Shown here: positions 16,190-26,621 of the stretch, piece by piece
Numbering within the stretch: the stretch's first letter is position 1
Layout of the letters: each line of letters opens with the position of its first letter
Assembly: GCA_030429565.1 (NCBI GenBank)
Contig: JAUIFE010000001.1
Span: 248,001 to 312,000, forward strand
DNA length: 64,000 nucleotides
DNA from: Holophagae bacterium
Lineage (GTDB): Bacteria; Acidobacteriota; Holophagae; Acanthopleuribacterales; Acanthopleuribacteraceae
Direction of reading: 5' to 3'
Program-made: the position numbers and the translations under genes
Notes under the pieces: model-generated
Databases searched by the model: none
Told to the model about the DNA's origin: nothing
What the model saw: only the letters and a program-made list of their open reading frames with translations

Positions 16190-19100
16190 TTATGCCGGAT
16201 CGCCCTTGCCCACCGAAATAGGTTCATCCGGCCCCGTCGCTTCAACAGCCATAGCACCGTTTGCCACCGGGAACGCCAACGAGAAACGTGCGCCTTGGCC
16301 TTCACCGTCGCTTTCAACCCACATGCGGCCGTTCATCTCACGCACCGAGTTGGCGCAGGAGTGCAAACCAAAGCCGTGCCCCTCTTCCTTGGTGGTAAAG
16401 CCGTGGCTGAAAATGCGGTCCAAGTGATCCGCCGGAATGCCGACGCCCACATCCATCACCGTTAACACAACTTCCCCGTCACGCAGCCCCAATTCAATGT
16501 GAATACGGCGCGCGTCGTGGCCCAAATGGTCCATCGCTTCCTTGGCATTTTTAAGCAGATTCACAATCACGTGGACCAACTTCACCCGCTGGATTAACAC
16601 CGGTGGAACGGGCTCAATGTCTTTCTCAACCTGAACATGACTACCCGCCAACATCAAACTCTGCAGATCAAGTGCGCTTTCAAGCACGGTTTCCAGCGAC
16701 ACACACTCGTCGTGAAAACCGCCCGCCGCATAACTTTGTTGGGCCATGATGACGTCGCGAATCGAGTTGACCTTTTCATTGAGACGGCGCACGTGATCGA
16801 CAATTTCGCCCGCTTCCTTCTTGAGAATTTGGTCGAAGCTCAAATAAAAACGCATCAGGTCTTTGCCTTTGGGATCGCGACCAACGAAGGCTTCAAGGTT
16901 GTCCATGTTGGCACGCAACATTTCGTTGGCACGATACAGACCCTGCAAGCGCGAACGATTGACAATCTCGCGAATCATTTGGCTGGCGGTGGTCACGCTG
17001 TTGAGAATGTTGCCAACGTTGTGTAAAACCGAGGTGGCGATGTCGGCCATCCCAGCTTGGTGTGCTTTCTCCAGCAACGCCTTTTGCGCCTGCTCCAACT
17101 GCTCGGTCCGTTCGTTGACCCGTTGTTCCAGCGTCTCATTGAGCGCCCGCACCTCGGTTTCCGCGCTAATCCGTTCTTGGATCTCTTTTTTGAGCGCTTG
17201 GTTCAACTGGTTGGTATCGGAATACAAGCGCGCGTTCTCCAAACTCACGGCGGCTTGACTCAGCAACAGGTTGAGCATGCGAATCCGGTTTTCGGTGAAG
17301 GCGTTGGTGATCAGGTTATTTTCCAGGTACAGCACACCACTGATGTGGTCCTTGTGGCGAATCGGCGTGCACAACAAGGATTTGGGGCGGCGGTTGAGAA
17401 TGTAGCCGTCCTGGGTGAACAGGCCTTCTTCGGTGGCATTGCGCAAAATAACGGTTTCGCCGGTGCGCACCACGTACCGCACAATGTTCTGGCTCAGCAA
17501 TTCCGATTCACTCAAGGGTTCCAGCAATTTCTTGGTCGTGACCTCAACATCAATCATGGCCGAGGCCTCGACCATCAGCTCACCGAGGTGTTCCAACACC
17601 AACAAGCCGCGTTCCGCACCCGCACTCTCCATCATGATGGTCATCATTTTGGCGATCAGCAAGTCGAGGTCGATCTCGGACGAGATGGCCAGCGCCGACT
17701 TGGAAACGGTCACCAAATCAAAGGTATCGGCGCTGGTGACGGCGCCTGGCTCGGTTTCGGTGTCGGGTGCGGTACTGAAGGTCGACTCTGTCGTCATCGA
17801 GGAAAAGGTATCGGCCAAATGGCGACCGTGAATCAGCGAGCGTTCAGCGCTGAGCAACAAGGGATAACGTTCCTCGATAGAACGCAGCTTGGCGAGCGCG
17901 CCCAGGCGTTGAAAACAGTAATGACCCTCGCGCAGGTAAAGCGCGGCAATTTTCTCCTGATCGCTTTGTAAAAAGAACTTGGCCGCCAAGACATTGGCCA
18001 ACGCCTCAAAAAAGGGATATTCGTTGGTTTTGGCGGTTTTCACCGCGTAATCGTAGTTAAGCGCGGCTTCAGCATAATGGCCTTTGAGACGCGCCCACTC
18101 GGCTTGCATCAAGTGGTGCAAGTGCTCGAAATTCAAGGGACAATGGCGCGCCCATTTGGCCATGCGCTTGAGTTCGGCTTTCATAGAGCGCCACGCTTTT
18201 TTGCGTTCGCCGGGCTCGAACACCGCCATCAACTGCGACCAGGTCAAGAAACTGTAGAGACAGGTCAACACGGAGCTAACCAAACCCAGGAATACTCGGG
18301 CGGTTGGCCGCAGTTTTTCCAACCAAAACAGGGCGCCCCGATAATCTTCATAAAGAAAATGCAGTTCCATTTTGATCAGGTAATAGTTGGCTAGGCCCGT
18401 TTTGAAACGCGCCGCTTCCATTTCCTTAACCAGCTTGTCTTCGTCAAAGGCGGCGTCACTAAGACTGTAGGGTCCCTTGGTGGTTGCGGTCAGGTTTAAG
18501 CGCCGCTGTTGCATAAGTTGCGCAATGCTAATTGCATCGTGGTAACGGTTCTCTTTGATGATGCTGATGTAGGTCGCCGCTTCGGCAATCTCGGCGCTGA
18601 GATCCATGGAGGGATCCCAGCCGGTGTAGTAAATGCAAGCAAACGAGGTATACATCAAGTCGCCCGACTGTAAACCTACATGCACGGCGCGTTTGAAGTA
18701 TTTGCGGCGGAACTTCCAGTGTTCGTTCCAAGGCAAAATGGTCAGCGCAAACACGGTCATTATTTTGCAATCAAACCGAATATCGTCGAATTTCCGGTTG
18801 AGCGCCAACCCCAACTTGCCGAAACGGTAGCCTTGCGAATAGGCCCCCGTGGCGCCGGTCAAAATCAACCCATAAGTCGTGAAGGTGCTGGCGGCCTCGG
18901 GGCAGTTGCCGAACCGCAGAAACAGGTTCATGCGAATCAAATTGGCCAGCACTAACAAGTGCTGGTTCGAGGTCAAATAACCAATGAGCGCGATTTCCAT
19001 GAGGATGTTGGTCATCAACTGGGCTCGGCCGTCATTCAAGAGCGGGCGCTGCAGCAAATCCTCGGGCCGCACGCCGCGCAGTAGCCACTGAACCAACGCC

Positions 19101-21736
19101 AGTTGTTTTAAAACCGACAGGCGATTAGGGCGACGCGGCAGATTAACCCCCAACGCTTCCAAGCCGAGATACCCGTAATCAAGCGCTTTTTCCATGCGGC
19201 CGTCGGCGATGGTTTGCGTGAGCCGCAGGTGGCAAATCTCGGCACGAGCCAAGTCCGAAGGCGCCCGTCCCCACAGGTCGTCCCACAGGCTGTCGGCCTT
19301 TTCAAACTCGCGCGCCGAGTAGGTGTTTTCGGCCAGTTCACGCACCAACTGGTAACGCAGCTCCGGTTTGTACGACCAACCCGCGTCTTCGGGTAACAGG
19401 TCCAGCGCGGTTTCCAGATACTCGATGGCGGCATGAAAGGCGGTCGCATGCTTGGCGCGCAGCGCTGCTTCTAGATTCAAATCAATGAGGCGCGCTTTTT
19501 CCGGCTCGCTTTCGATCAGCAGGTAACCCTGGTTGAGCTGGTGAACAATTGAGAACAACCGTTCCTCGCGCTGAGCCGGGTCGAGGTGATCCAACAAAAT
19601 GTTGCCGATACGCAGGTGCAAGGCGTTGCGTTCCTCACGTTCGATCAACGAGTAGGCGGCTTGATGAATGCGGTCATGGCGGAAACGGTAAACCACGTAG
19701 CCCGCGCGGTCCTCATCCTTCTCGTCATCATCGCTTTCCGGGTCTTCTTCCATTTGCGCTTCGAGAATGCCTTCCTCAACGGCGTGCCACAGCGACGTCT
19801 CGAGCACGTTAATCGAGGCGTCCAAAACCAGGGCCAACTCAACCGGCGAAAAGATCGACCCCAAACAGGCGGCGGTCTTGAGCGCCGATTGGATGTCTTC
19901 CGGCAATAACGCCAAGCGTTTTACCAAAAACTCGACCACGTTTTCACTGATGTTGGTGGCGCGAATTTGTGCCAAATCCCAACACCAGGCCGGCCGCCGC
20001 TCGTCGAAGTAAAGCAGCCGGTCGCGATGCATGATCTTGAGAAATTCATTGGTAAAAAACGGGTTGCCATGGGTTTTTGAGTGAACAATGGTGGCCAGCT
20101 CGGCCACTGAATCCAGGTCCGAATGCAAGGTGTCCGCAATCAGTCGTTGCGTGTGAAACAAATCCAAGGGCTTCAGGCTGATGGCCGTGATATCGACACC
20201 GTCACGGCGCAGTTGATCGATACCGACCCGCAACGGGTGCCGCGCCGGAACCTCATTGTCGCGGTAGGCGCCGATAAAGAGAAAGTGGCTCAGATTGGCC
20301 GCGCTCGCCAACTCCTCCAACAAACGCAACGACGCCGAATCAGCCCATTGCAAATCGTCGAGAAAAAAAACCAGCGGGTGATCGGCATTGGCGAACAGGC
20401 CGACAAACTCGCGAAACACCTGGTTAAACCGGTAACGGGTTTCGCGCGGACCCAACATCGGCACTTCACTTTGCGGGCCAATCAAGTGCTCCAATTCGGG
20501 AATCACGTCCAACACCAGGGAACCATTGGGACCGATGGCCTTGAGAATGCGTTTGCGCCATTCTTCAATTTGTCGATCACCTTCCCCCAACAGGTGGCGC
20601 ACCAACCCTTTAAACGCTTGGCTCACCGCGCTGTAGGCGATATCGCGTTTGAGCGGTTCGAATTTACCGCTGATAAAAAAACCTTTTTTGGCCAGTAAGG
20701 GTCGTTGAACTTGGTACACCAAGCTGGTTTTGCCGACACCCGAGTAACCCGACAACAGCACCAACTCACGGCCACCATCGGCAACCTGTTGAAAAATGCC
20801 GACGAGCTGTTGCAACTCTTTTTCGCGACCGTAAAGTCGCTCGGGAATGCGGAACTGATCGCTAATATCCTTGGCGCCCAGGTCGAACAGCGGCACTTGC
20901 CGGCGCTGCTCGAATTGCTGCAAGCAGTGCTCTAAGTCCCAGGCCAAACCGGCACAGGATTGGTAGCGATCATCCGGATTCTTGGCCATCAATTTGTCGA
21001 TGACCGCCGAAATCCCTTCGGAAATTTCGAAGCGACGGCGAACCAAAGGAATCGGCTTCTTGGCAATGTGGGCATGCACGTATTCGAGTGGATCGTTGGC
21101 GTAGAAGGGCGGTTCACCGCACAACAATTCGTAAAGCAAACAGCCTAGTGAATAAAAATCCGTGCGGTAATCCGTGCCGCGGTTCATGCGGCCGGTTTGT
21201 TCCGGCGACATGTAAGCCAGAGTGCCTTCGGGGGCGTGACGGGTCAAACCGGTTTTGGGCAGCTCACCGGCCACCATCCGCGTGGAGATGCCGAAATCGA
21301 TGTACTTCACGATGCCGGTCTGCTGGTTGATGATGACATTGCGCGGTTTAATGTCGCGGTGGATCACCTTGCCACGATGGATCTCGTGCAGGCCGCGCGC
21401 CAGTGCTAACGCAATTTTGAGCGCCGGCACCAGATTCATCCCCCGTTCGGGAATGACTTCTTTCAGGCCGACCCCGCCGAAATCTTCCATCACCAAAGCG
21501 AGGCCGTGCTGAAAGGGTTCCAGGCTGTGGTAAGTGACAATGTATTGGCCGTCAAAATGGCTGCCGATCTCGTATTCGCGCCGAAACCGTTTGAGGTCAC
21601 CACTACTGGGAAAGCGATGGGTCGGCACCTTGACAATCACCGACAGGCCGTCACGCAACCGCGTCATGCGGAAAACCCGCGAACGTTTGCCTTCAAAAAG
21701 CAATTTGCCAAAATCGTAACCGGCGAGTTGAATCAT
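16190..21736 (-). CDS. Giant Ser/Thr kinase - AAA ATPase - GAF - histidine kinase
   Basis: A 1848-residue multi-sensor kinase. The Ser/Thr kinase (about 5-270) has Lys36, HRDIKPRN (126-133), DFG (147-149) and APEGTLAYMSPEQTGR. An AAA-type ATPase follows, with P-loop GYSGVGKTS (330-338) and Walker B-like FFLDDLQWADSASL. Next come a long TPR-like helical region (about 650-1300), a GAF domain (about 1345-1490), a coiled coil, an H-box ATSVLHNVGNILNSV (phospho-acceptor His1572) and HATPase_c ending in GHGFGLHSCANSVREMNG. The start at 21736 is chosen because kinase similarity begins at IQLAGYDFGKLLFEG; the frame upstream to 21973 looks non-coding. No strong Shine-Dalgarno is visible. The cognate response regulator is not adjacent. 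Such proteins are typical of myxobacteria, cyanobacteria and Acidobacteriota. Confidence 0.93.
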   Translation of the reverse strand: MIQLAGYDFGKLLFEGKRSRVFRMTRLRDGLSVIVKVPTHRFPSSGDLKRFRREYEIGSHFDGQYIVTYHSLEPFQHGLALVMEDFGGVGLKEVIPERGMNLVPALKIALALARGLHEIHRGKVIHRDIKPRNVIINQQTGIVKYIDFGISTRMVAGELPKTGLTRHAPEGTLAYMSPEQTGRMNRGTDYRTDFYSLGCLLYELLCGEPPFYANDPLEYVHAHIAKKPIPLVRRRFEISEGISAVIDKLMAKNPDDRYQSCAGLAWDLEHCLQQFEQRRQVPLFDLGAKDISDQFRIPERLYGREKELQQLVGIFQQVADGGRELVLLSGYSGVGKTSLVYQVQRPLLAKKGFFISGKFEPLKRDIAYSAVSQAFKGLVRHLLGEGDRQIEEWRKRILKAIGPNGSLVLDVIPELEHLIGPQSEVPMLGPRETRYRFNQVFREFVGLFANADHPLVFFLDDLQWADSASLRLLEELASAANLSHFLFIGAYRDNEVPARHPLRVGIDQLRRDGVDITAISLKPLDLFHTQRLIADTLHSDLDSVAELATIVHSKTHGNPFFTNEFLKIMHRDRLLYFDERRPAWCWDLAQIRATNISENVVEFLVKRLALLPEDIQSALKTAACLGSIFSPVELALVLDASINVLETSLWHAVEEGILEAQMEEDPESDDDEKDEDRAGYVVYRFRHDRIHQAAYSLIEREERNALHLRIGNILLDHLDPAQREERLFSIVHQLNQGYLLIESEPEKARLIDLNLEAALRAKHATAFHAAIEYLETALDLLPEDAGWSYKPELRYQLVRELAENTYSAREFEKADSLWDDLWGRAPSDLARAEICHLRLTQTIADGRMEKALDYGYLGLEALGVNLPRRPNRLSVLKQLALVQWLLRGVRPEDLLQRPLLNDGRAQLMTNILMEIALIGYLTSNQHLLVLANLIRMNLFLRFGNCPEAASTFTTYGLILTGATGAYSQGYRFGKLGLALNRKFDDIRFDCKIMTVFALTILPWNEHWKFRRKYFKRAVHVGLQSGDLMYTSFACIYYTGWDPSMDLSAEIAEAATYISIIKENRYHDAISIAQLMQQRRLNLTATTKGPYSLSDAAFDEDKLVKEMEAARFKTGLANYYLIKMELHFLYEDYRGALFWLEKLRPTARVFLGLVSSVLTCLYSFLTWSQLMAVFEPGERKKAWRSMKAELKRMAKWARHCPLNFEHLHHLMQAEWARLKGHYAEAALNYDYAVKTAKTNEYPFFEALANVLAAKFFLQSDQEKIAALYLREGHYCFQRLGALAKLRSIEERYPLLLSAERSLIHGRHLADTFSSMTTESTFSTAPDTETEPGAVTSADTFDLVTVSKSALAISSEIDLDLLIAKMMTIMMESAGAERGLLVLEHLGELMVEASAMIDVEVTTKKLLEPLSESELLSQNIVRYVVRTGETVILRNATEEGLFTQDGYILNRRPKSLLCTPIRHKDHISGVLYLENNLITNAFTENRIRMLNLLLSQAAVSLENARLYSDTNQLNQALKKEIQERISAETEVRALNETLEQRVNERTEQLEQAQKALLEKAHQAGMADIATSVLHNVGNILNSVTTASQMIREIVNRSRLQGLYRANEMLRANMDNLEAFVGRDPKGKDLMRFYLSFDQILKKEAGEIVDHVRRLNEKVNSIRDVIMAQQSYAAGGFHDECVSLETVLESALDLQSLMLAGSHVQVEKDIEPVPPVLIQRVKLVHVIVNLLKNAKEAMDHLGHDARRIHIELGLRDGEVVLTVMDVGVGIPADHLDRIFSHGFTTKEEGHGFGLHSCANSVREMNGRMWVESDGEGQGARFSLAFPVANGAMAVEATGPDEPISVGKGDPA

Positions 21737-22090
21737 GCCGACCAATCCCAAAAAGTGCCCAAAAACGGAAACGTTCGAAAGCCCGCCGCGTGGCGACACG
21801 ACACGGCAAGGCGGTGCATCCGAGTGAAACGGGGACGTTCGCCCCACAACTCGCCGCAAAAAAGCCACGGAGAGCTGAATTGACGTTTTTTGGTAGCTAG
21901 CATTTTCCCCAATACATCCAGGTCCTGACGAACTCATGCGTCTCGTCGAAAATAAGGCCATCGTCACCAACATGCGACGCTTATCGAAAACGCGTTAACT
22001 GTCGCGTGCCGACAAAGACGGCCTATGAAGCGTGTTTACGACAAGCAAATTCTGCGAATGGTGTTCGATGTCTACAGTTTTATCAAATAT
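21737..22090. other. Intergenic region upstream of the giant kinase
   Basis: About 350 bp between two co-directional minus-strand genes. The kinase frame stays open through part of it, but the residues lack domain character. I see no RNA gene or confident promoter. Confidence 0.4.
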
Positions 22091-23734
22091 TTAGGTTAAC
22101 TGAAAATGAGAAATCTGCTCGCGCAATCGTTGTGTCATCCCGCCCAACTGCTCTGAGGAATGCACAATCCCCTTTATTTCATGGCTCGAACTTTCAGTTA
22201 TGCGCCGCATTTCGTCAATTTGAGTAAAAATCCCCTGTGCTTTCTCTGATTGGCGCGCACTCTCCTCGGCGATCTGTTCCACCAAAAGCGTCACCTCGGC
22301 CGAGCTATGAACGATGTGGTCGAGCGCTTCGCCCGCCTGTTGCGCCAAGGCCTTACCCGCGCCGACCATGGCACTCCCCTGCCGCATTTCGTCCGAAACT
22401 TCTTGCGTTTCGCGCTGGACCGCCGCAATCATTTTGGCAATCTTCTGCGTGGATAAACTGGTTTTCTCGGCCAGTTCTTTCACCTCGCCGGCAATAACTG
22501 CAAAACCACGACCGGCATGACCGGCGTGGGCCGCTTCGATGGTGGCGTTTAACGCCAACAAGTTGGTTTTACCCGCGATATCGTTAATGACCGATACAAT
22601 TTCGCCAATTTCATCGCCGGCACGGCCCAAGCGCTCCACCGAAACCACCGAACGATTAACAACTTCCGCAATGTCTTCCATTTTGTGCATGGTTTGCTGA
22701 ACGACGGCCCCACCCTCTTCAGCAACCCGGCCGTTGGCTTGAGCCGCCTGGGCGGTGCTGTGCGCGTGTTCCGTATTGTGTTGGCTGATCGCCACCATTT
22801 CTTCGATAGCTGCCACTAAGTCGTGGGCACGCCGGCTCTGGCGGGAAGCGCCATCGGCAAGATGTCCGGTGGCACCCTTGATTTCACCCGTCGTATGGGT
22901 CGTCACAGAAGCGGCCGAGGTAATTTCCTCAATCGCTTCCCGCACCCGTGCCACAGCCTGATTAAAACCCTGACACAGGCGCCCAATTTCATCCTCCTGT
23001 TCGTGTTTGAGGCGCGCCGTCAACCGGCCTTCCGCCAGCGCATCCATTTGTCCCAAAATCCGTTCGACGCTTTCACCCAAGTAATGGTTTTGTTGCTCGG
23101 AGCGCTGATTGGCAACCCGCGTTTGCGCCAGCGATTCGCTTTGCGCCTGCATGGCGGCTTGGTTGATATGGTCAAACACCAGCGCCGGAATCGTCACAAT
23201 TAAAATACAACCGAAGAAGTGGAACCAATCCAAGAGCTTCGCCCAGAAGGCATAACCCCCTTCGCGACGGATGTAATCGGGAAACTCAAAGCCCGCCAGT
23301 TCCACCACATAGGCACTGCCCAAAATGGAAAGGACCAACGCCAACCACCGCCGACCGATCCGGCTACCCAAAATCAGGGTGGCGAACACGGGCACAATCG
23401 TCCACCACGGGTTCGAACTATAGGTCGCCCCACCACTGCTCATCAACAAAACCGTCATCATGAAGGTAAAACTCAGACAGTAAAGATGGGTGGTGCGCTC
23501 CATGTCGCCGACGCGGCGAAAATAGAAAGGCAGGGACCACACGCAAATGACTTCGAACAAAATGACGCCGCCGCCATAAGGGTTACCGCACAAAAAGTAC
23601 AATAAATTGTAGAGGCAACCGAAACAGCCCAGGAAAAACATACTGAACACAAGCACGCGCGCCCGTACAAGGTCGGCTTCACTGCCCCGAACCTGTTCGG
23701 GAAGGAACGAATCCATCCTACGAATGACGTTCAT
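22091..23734 (-). CDS. Methyl-accepting chemotaxis protein with polytopic N-terminus
   Basis: A 547-residue protein. The first 200 residues hold about six hydrophobic segments (for example [20 protein letters not shown] and [16 protein letters not shown]) instead of the usual two TM helices around a periplasmic domain. Then follow a HAMP-like linker ([20 protein letters not shown]) and a full MCP signalling domain with the tip [20 protein letters not shown] and [18 protein letters not shown]. The membrane-embedded sensor suggests detection of a lipophilic or membrane-energetic signal (inference). It lies upstream of the giant kinase on the same strand with a 354-bp gap, so joint transcription is doubtful. 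Confidence 0.9.
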   Translation of the reverse strand: MNVIRRMDSFLPEQVRGSEADLVRARVLVFSMFFLGCFGCLYNLLYFLCGNPYGGGVILFEVICVWSLPFYFRRVGDMERTTHLYCLSFTFMMTVLLMSSGGATYSSNPWWTIVPVFATLILGSRIGRRWLALVLSILGSAYVVELAGFEFPDYIRREGGYAFWAKLLDWFHFFGCILIVTIPALVFDHINQAAMQAQSESLAQTRVANQRSEQQNHYLGESVERILGQMDALAEGRLTARLKHEQEDEIGRLCQGFNQAVARVREAIEEITSAASVTTHTTGEIKGATGHLADGASRQSRRAHDLVAAIEEMVAISQHNTEHAHSTAQAAQANGRVAEEGGAVVQQTMHKMEDIAEVVNRSVVSVERLGRAGDEIGEIVSVINDIAGKTNLLALNATIEAAHAGHAGRGFAVIAGEVKELAEKTSLSTQKIAKMIAAVQRETQEVSDEMRQGSAMVGAGKALAQQAGEALDHIVHSSAEVTLLVEQIAEESARQSEKAQGIFTQIDEMRRITESSSHEIKGIVHSSEQLGGMTQRLREQISHFQLT

Positions 23735-24380
23735 GAGTTACCCCACACAGCGCAAAAATTCACCCCAAACACTTGGCGATGAACTTTCTCGATTTTGTCG
23801 AATTTCTGAGATAACAAGATTATCGGTTCTTTCCGCAAGCGACATTACTTAATTAAAAGCGCCAAAGTGATTTCGCGTGCAAGGTGAAGGCGACCGGCCC
23901 GAAGCACCGCAAGGGCGCTAAAGCCAACGAGCCAACCGCTCTTGCATGGCCGACCAAATGAGAAAATAACCGAAACAAGGTCAGGTGTACGCGAACAGAA
24001 GACCACAAAACCTCGCAACAAAAATTCACAGACCATGCGACCTTCCCGCCCAAGAACGACGGATAACCCACCTCAACGCCTTGCTTTGCAGGCGCCAAGC
24101 CGTCTTCTGCCGATAAAAACCTTAACAATTCCTTAACTTAAAACTTTACAGCGGCTTCCCATTTCGCTAAAATCTTCGGACTTACATTGCTTTAATTTCG
24201 CACCTAATGCTGTGCTTTCTTTTCTTGCAGCCTTTCCGCGCAAGCTATCACCTATTCTCTGGATTCACCCGACACCTGCACGCCACAGACCACCAGCCAC
24301 AGCCACCATGCCCACATCCATCACGGCAGGTGGCGCTGCCTATTGGTGGCCGCTTTGATGAAACTGCTTTTAGAGGTTTT
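23735..24380. other. Intergenic region between divergent genes, with promoter
   Basis: About 650 bp upstream of both the chemoreceptor (minus) and the radical SAM gene (plus). A good sigma-70-like promoter lies at 24145-24173. Between 23840 and 24110 I see only short non-coding frames. Confidence 0.5.
24145..24173 (+). promoter_or_regulatory. Sigma-70-type promoter of the radical SAM gene
   Basis: TTTACA (24145-24150) and TAAAAT (24168-24173) are separated by 17 bp, each one base from consensus. Transcription would start near 24180, about 200 nt upstream of the preferred start codon, leaving a long leader. Confidence 0.6.
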
Positions 24381-26498
24381 ATGCCGTTCGCACACGACGG
24401 TTATGACGAGAGCCCCCGTCATAGCACGGATTTATTATTGATTCACACCTCCCAAGGCGACGGCGAAACCGCCTTCCCTTATGTTTTGGTGCAACTCACG
24501 GCGCGTGCGCGCCTTGCGGGTCTTTCGGTCGCGCGTATTGATGTTTCCCACGACGATGCCGCCGAGCGGGAACGCAAACTAAGACGTGAACTAGCGGCTC
24601 ATCAGCCGCGACTGGTTTGCCTCACACTGCGCCGTACCGAAGACAGCCTGGCCGGGCTCAACGGCGATGAACCGGAGCAGGGCGCGGCCATTTTGTGGCG
24701 TACTCTGGCCACGGCCCAACTGGTTCGCAAAATTTCCCGTGCACGGCTCATGGTCGCGGGTCGCGGCTTCGAGCAAAACCCGGAAGCGCTGGCGGCCTGG
24801 CTGGGTATTGATTTCGGCATTATCGGCGACAGTAAACCCGTTTTCGCCGCCCTCGCCACCGGCACCCATGAACACTCTCCCGATTTAATTCCCAACCTGG
24901 TTCACCGTCGCGGCCGCACCATCGTCCTCAATCGCCGCCTTTACCTGCCCCCACTTGCCCGTCCTGAGTACGACGAGACGCTTATCGAAGAGATAATCGC
25001 CCACTACGAACGCATCTTCACCAAGGCCGGTCATCAAGCACACTATCTCAACCAGTGCCGGCCCAGCGCGCTCGGCATCGACAGCCGCCAACGCCAAGTT
25101 CTCGCCCGCGAAACCCGCTTCCCGATGATCCCCATTGAAATCGCGCGCGGCTGCCCGCACCACTGTCGCTTTTGTAGTGAGCCACAACTGGCGGGAACAC
25201 GGGTTCGGCAGCGGCCACTCACGGTGGTTGAAGACGAAATTCGCGCCTGGGTACGACGCGGCTTGCGCCATTTTTGGCTGCTATGCGGCGAGCTCAATAC
25301 CCTGAGCAGCGATTACCTGGCCGATCTCACCAGCATCATTCAACGCTTAAATAGCGAGCTCGACGGCCATCCGATTCAATGGCAGGCGTTTCAGTTGCCG
25401 CAAACATCCAGCCTCCCGCCGCTTGCGCGTTTGTACGACAGCGGATTCATCAGCAGCTCGGTAGAATTGCCACCGCCGGCACCCGAACTCTACCAACAGG
25501 CGCAGGTCCCCTTTGACCGCGATGATGCACTTCAGTTTTTGCGCGCGGATGCCGAAACCCGTCGTTCGCACCAAATTGAGAGCCGCCTGCCCTTGGTGTT
25601 GCAAATGTTCGCGGCCGAACTGAATCCAGATCACCTGCGTGAGGGCCTGTCCACCTTACAAAAAGCGGACCTTTACCAGATTGTCGACGATGCGCTGTTG
25701 CTCAAAGCAGTTCGCATGTTTCCCAATATTGGCTTGTGCCGCACCTTGGAAAATATCCCTTGGTTCCGGCCCGATCCGGGGGAAACCGAAACCTACCTAC
25801 CCGAGAACCTACAGCCGGTTTATTTGGCCGCCCCGGCGCTACGCGCCGATTTTGGCAGCGGCCAACGGCTCGACCAATTTCTCGCCTTTATCGGTGGCCT
25901 CATCAGCGATCAAAACAGCAGCCAACGCCCTTGGCACCGTTTTCTCGGTCGCAGCTTCCGACAAGAGGATTTGCAACGCGCTTGGCTGGCCATGGTCCAA
26001 GAACCAATGTCGGCGATGACGACGCGCCGGCTGGCGGATTTCAACGATAGCGACCGTCTTTTTTGGTCGCAAATGTGGAAAAACCCCCATTGGCACGTGT
26101 TGACACAATTACTCGATGAAACAAAGTCCGGGTCACCCCAACACAACCAGACCGCGTACCAATTGGCGACCTTGTTACTGCTTCACCGCAAAGAGGCCCT
26201 GCGCCATATCTGTGAATTAATGCAATGGCCGGCGGATAAACCCTTGTGGCGCCATAAACACAAATACCTGCTGGCAGAGAAGCTCCTTCAGACGGGCAAC
26301 CCGCAATGGTGGCGTCAGCTCGCAGGCCGAAGTGGTTTTGCGCCAGGCGGCAAGCCACACCAGGGCGAGATACAGTATGTGGTCGACTGGCTGCTGTTCC
26401 ACCTAAACATGGACGAAGCAGACAACTGGTCGGCTTGGCTGACCCGGCCAAAAGAAGCCGCACCGCAGCGATTGCCGCTCAGCTCGATCTCACTCTAG
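24381..26498 (+). CDS. Radical SAM protein with cobalamin-binding-like N-terminus
   Basis: A 705-residue protein. Residues 1-200 resemble a Rossmann/B12-binding module (LLLIHTSQGDGETAFPYVLV, then LVCLTLRRTEDS) but lack a clear DxHxxG cobalamin motif. The radical SAM core has the 4Fe-4S motif CPHHCRFC (Cys258, 262, 265), preceded by PMIPIEIARG, as in UPF0313/YgiQ- and HpnJ-type proteins. A C-terminal region of about 250 residues (from about 450) matches nothing I know and is rich in Trp, Gln and Leu. I chose ATG 24381 because AGAGG lies 4 nt upstream; ATG 24207 is an in-frame alternative adding 58 residues of poor composition. Substrate unknown. Confidence 0.78.
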   Translation: MPFAHDGYDESPRHSTDLLLIHTSQGDGETAFPYVLVQLTARARLAGLSVARIDVSHDDAAERERKLRRELAAHQPRLVCLTLRRTEDSLAGLNGDEPEQGAAILWRTLATAQLVRKISRARLMVAGRGFEQNPEALAAWLGIDFGIIGDSKPVFAALATGTHEHSPDLIPNLVHRRGRTIVLNRRLYLPPLARPEYDETLIEEIIAHYERIFTKAGHQAHYLNQCRPSALGIDSRQRQVLARETRFPMIPIEIARGCPHHCRFCSEPQLAGTRVRQRPLTVVEDEIRAWVRRGLRHFWLLCGELNTLSSDYLADLTSIIQRLNSELDGHPIQWQAFQLPQTSSLPPLARLYDSGFISSSVELPPPAPELYQQAQVPFDRDDALQFLRADAETRRSHQIESRLPLVLQMFAAELNPDHLREGLSTLQKADLYQIVDDALLLKAVRMFPNIGLCRTLENIPWFRPDPGETETYLPENLQPVYLAAPALRADFGSGQRLDQFLAFIGGLISDQNSSQRPWHRFLGRSFRQEDLQRAWLAMVQEPMSAMTTRRLADFNDSDRLFWSQMWKNPHWHVLTQLLDETKSGSPQHNQTAYQLATLLLLHRKEALRHICELMQWPADKPLWRHKHKYLLAEKLLQTGNPQWWRQLAGRSGFAPGGKPHQGEIQYVVDWLLFHLNMDEADNWSAWLTRPKEAAPQRLPLSSISL

Positions 26499-26621
26499 CC
26501 ACGAAAGTGAACCCAGCGCCCGTGACGGCCGTGGTCGCCGCGCCGGGTTCATGATAAGGTTGCAGATGGTCCAAGGTTGCCGATTGGTAACCCGCCCAGA
26601 GTCGAGGAGTAGCCGCCCACC

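Noticed and set aside
17057..17971. Long plus-strand reading frame of 304 codons
   Set aside because: It lies inside the giant kinase gene on the opposite strand. Its residues are those expected from an antisense frame, with no family character and no ribosome binding site.
21737..21973. N-terminal extension of the giant kinase
   Set aside because: Residues are low in family character and the kinase fold starts at 21736; the preferred start lacks a strong ribosome binding site, so this rests on homology.
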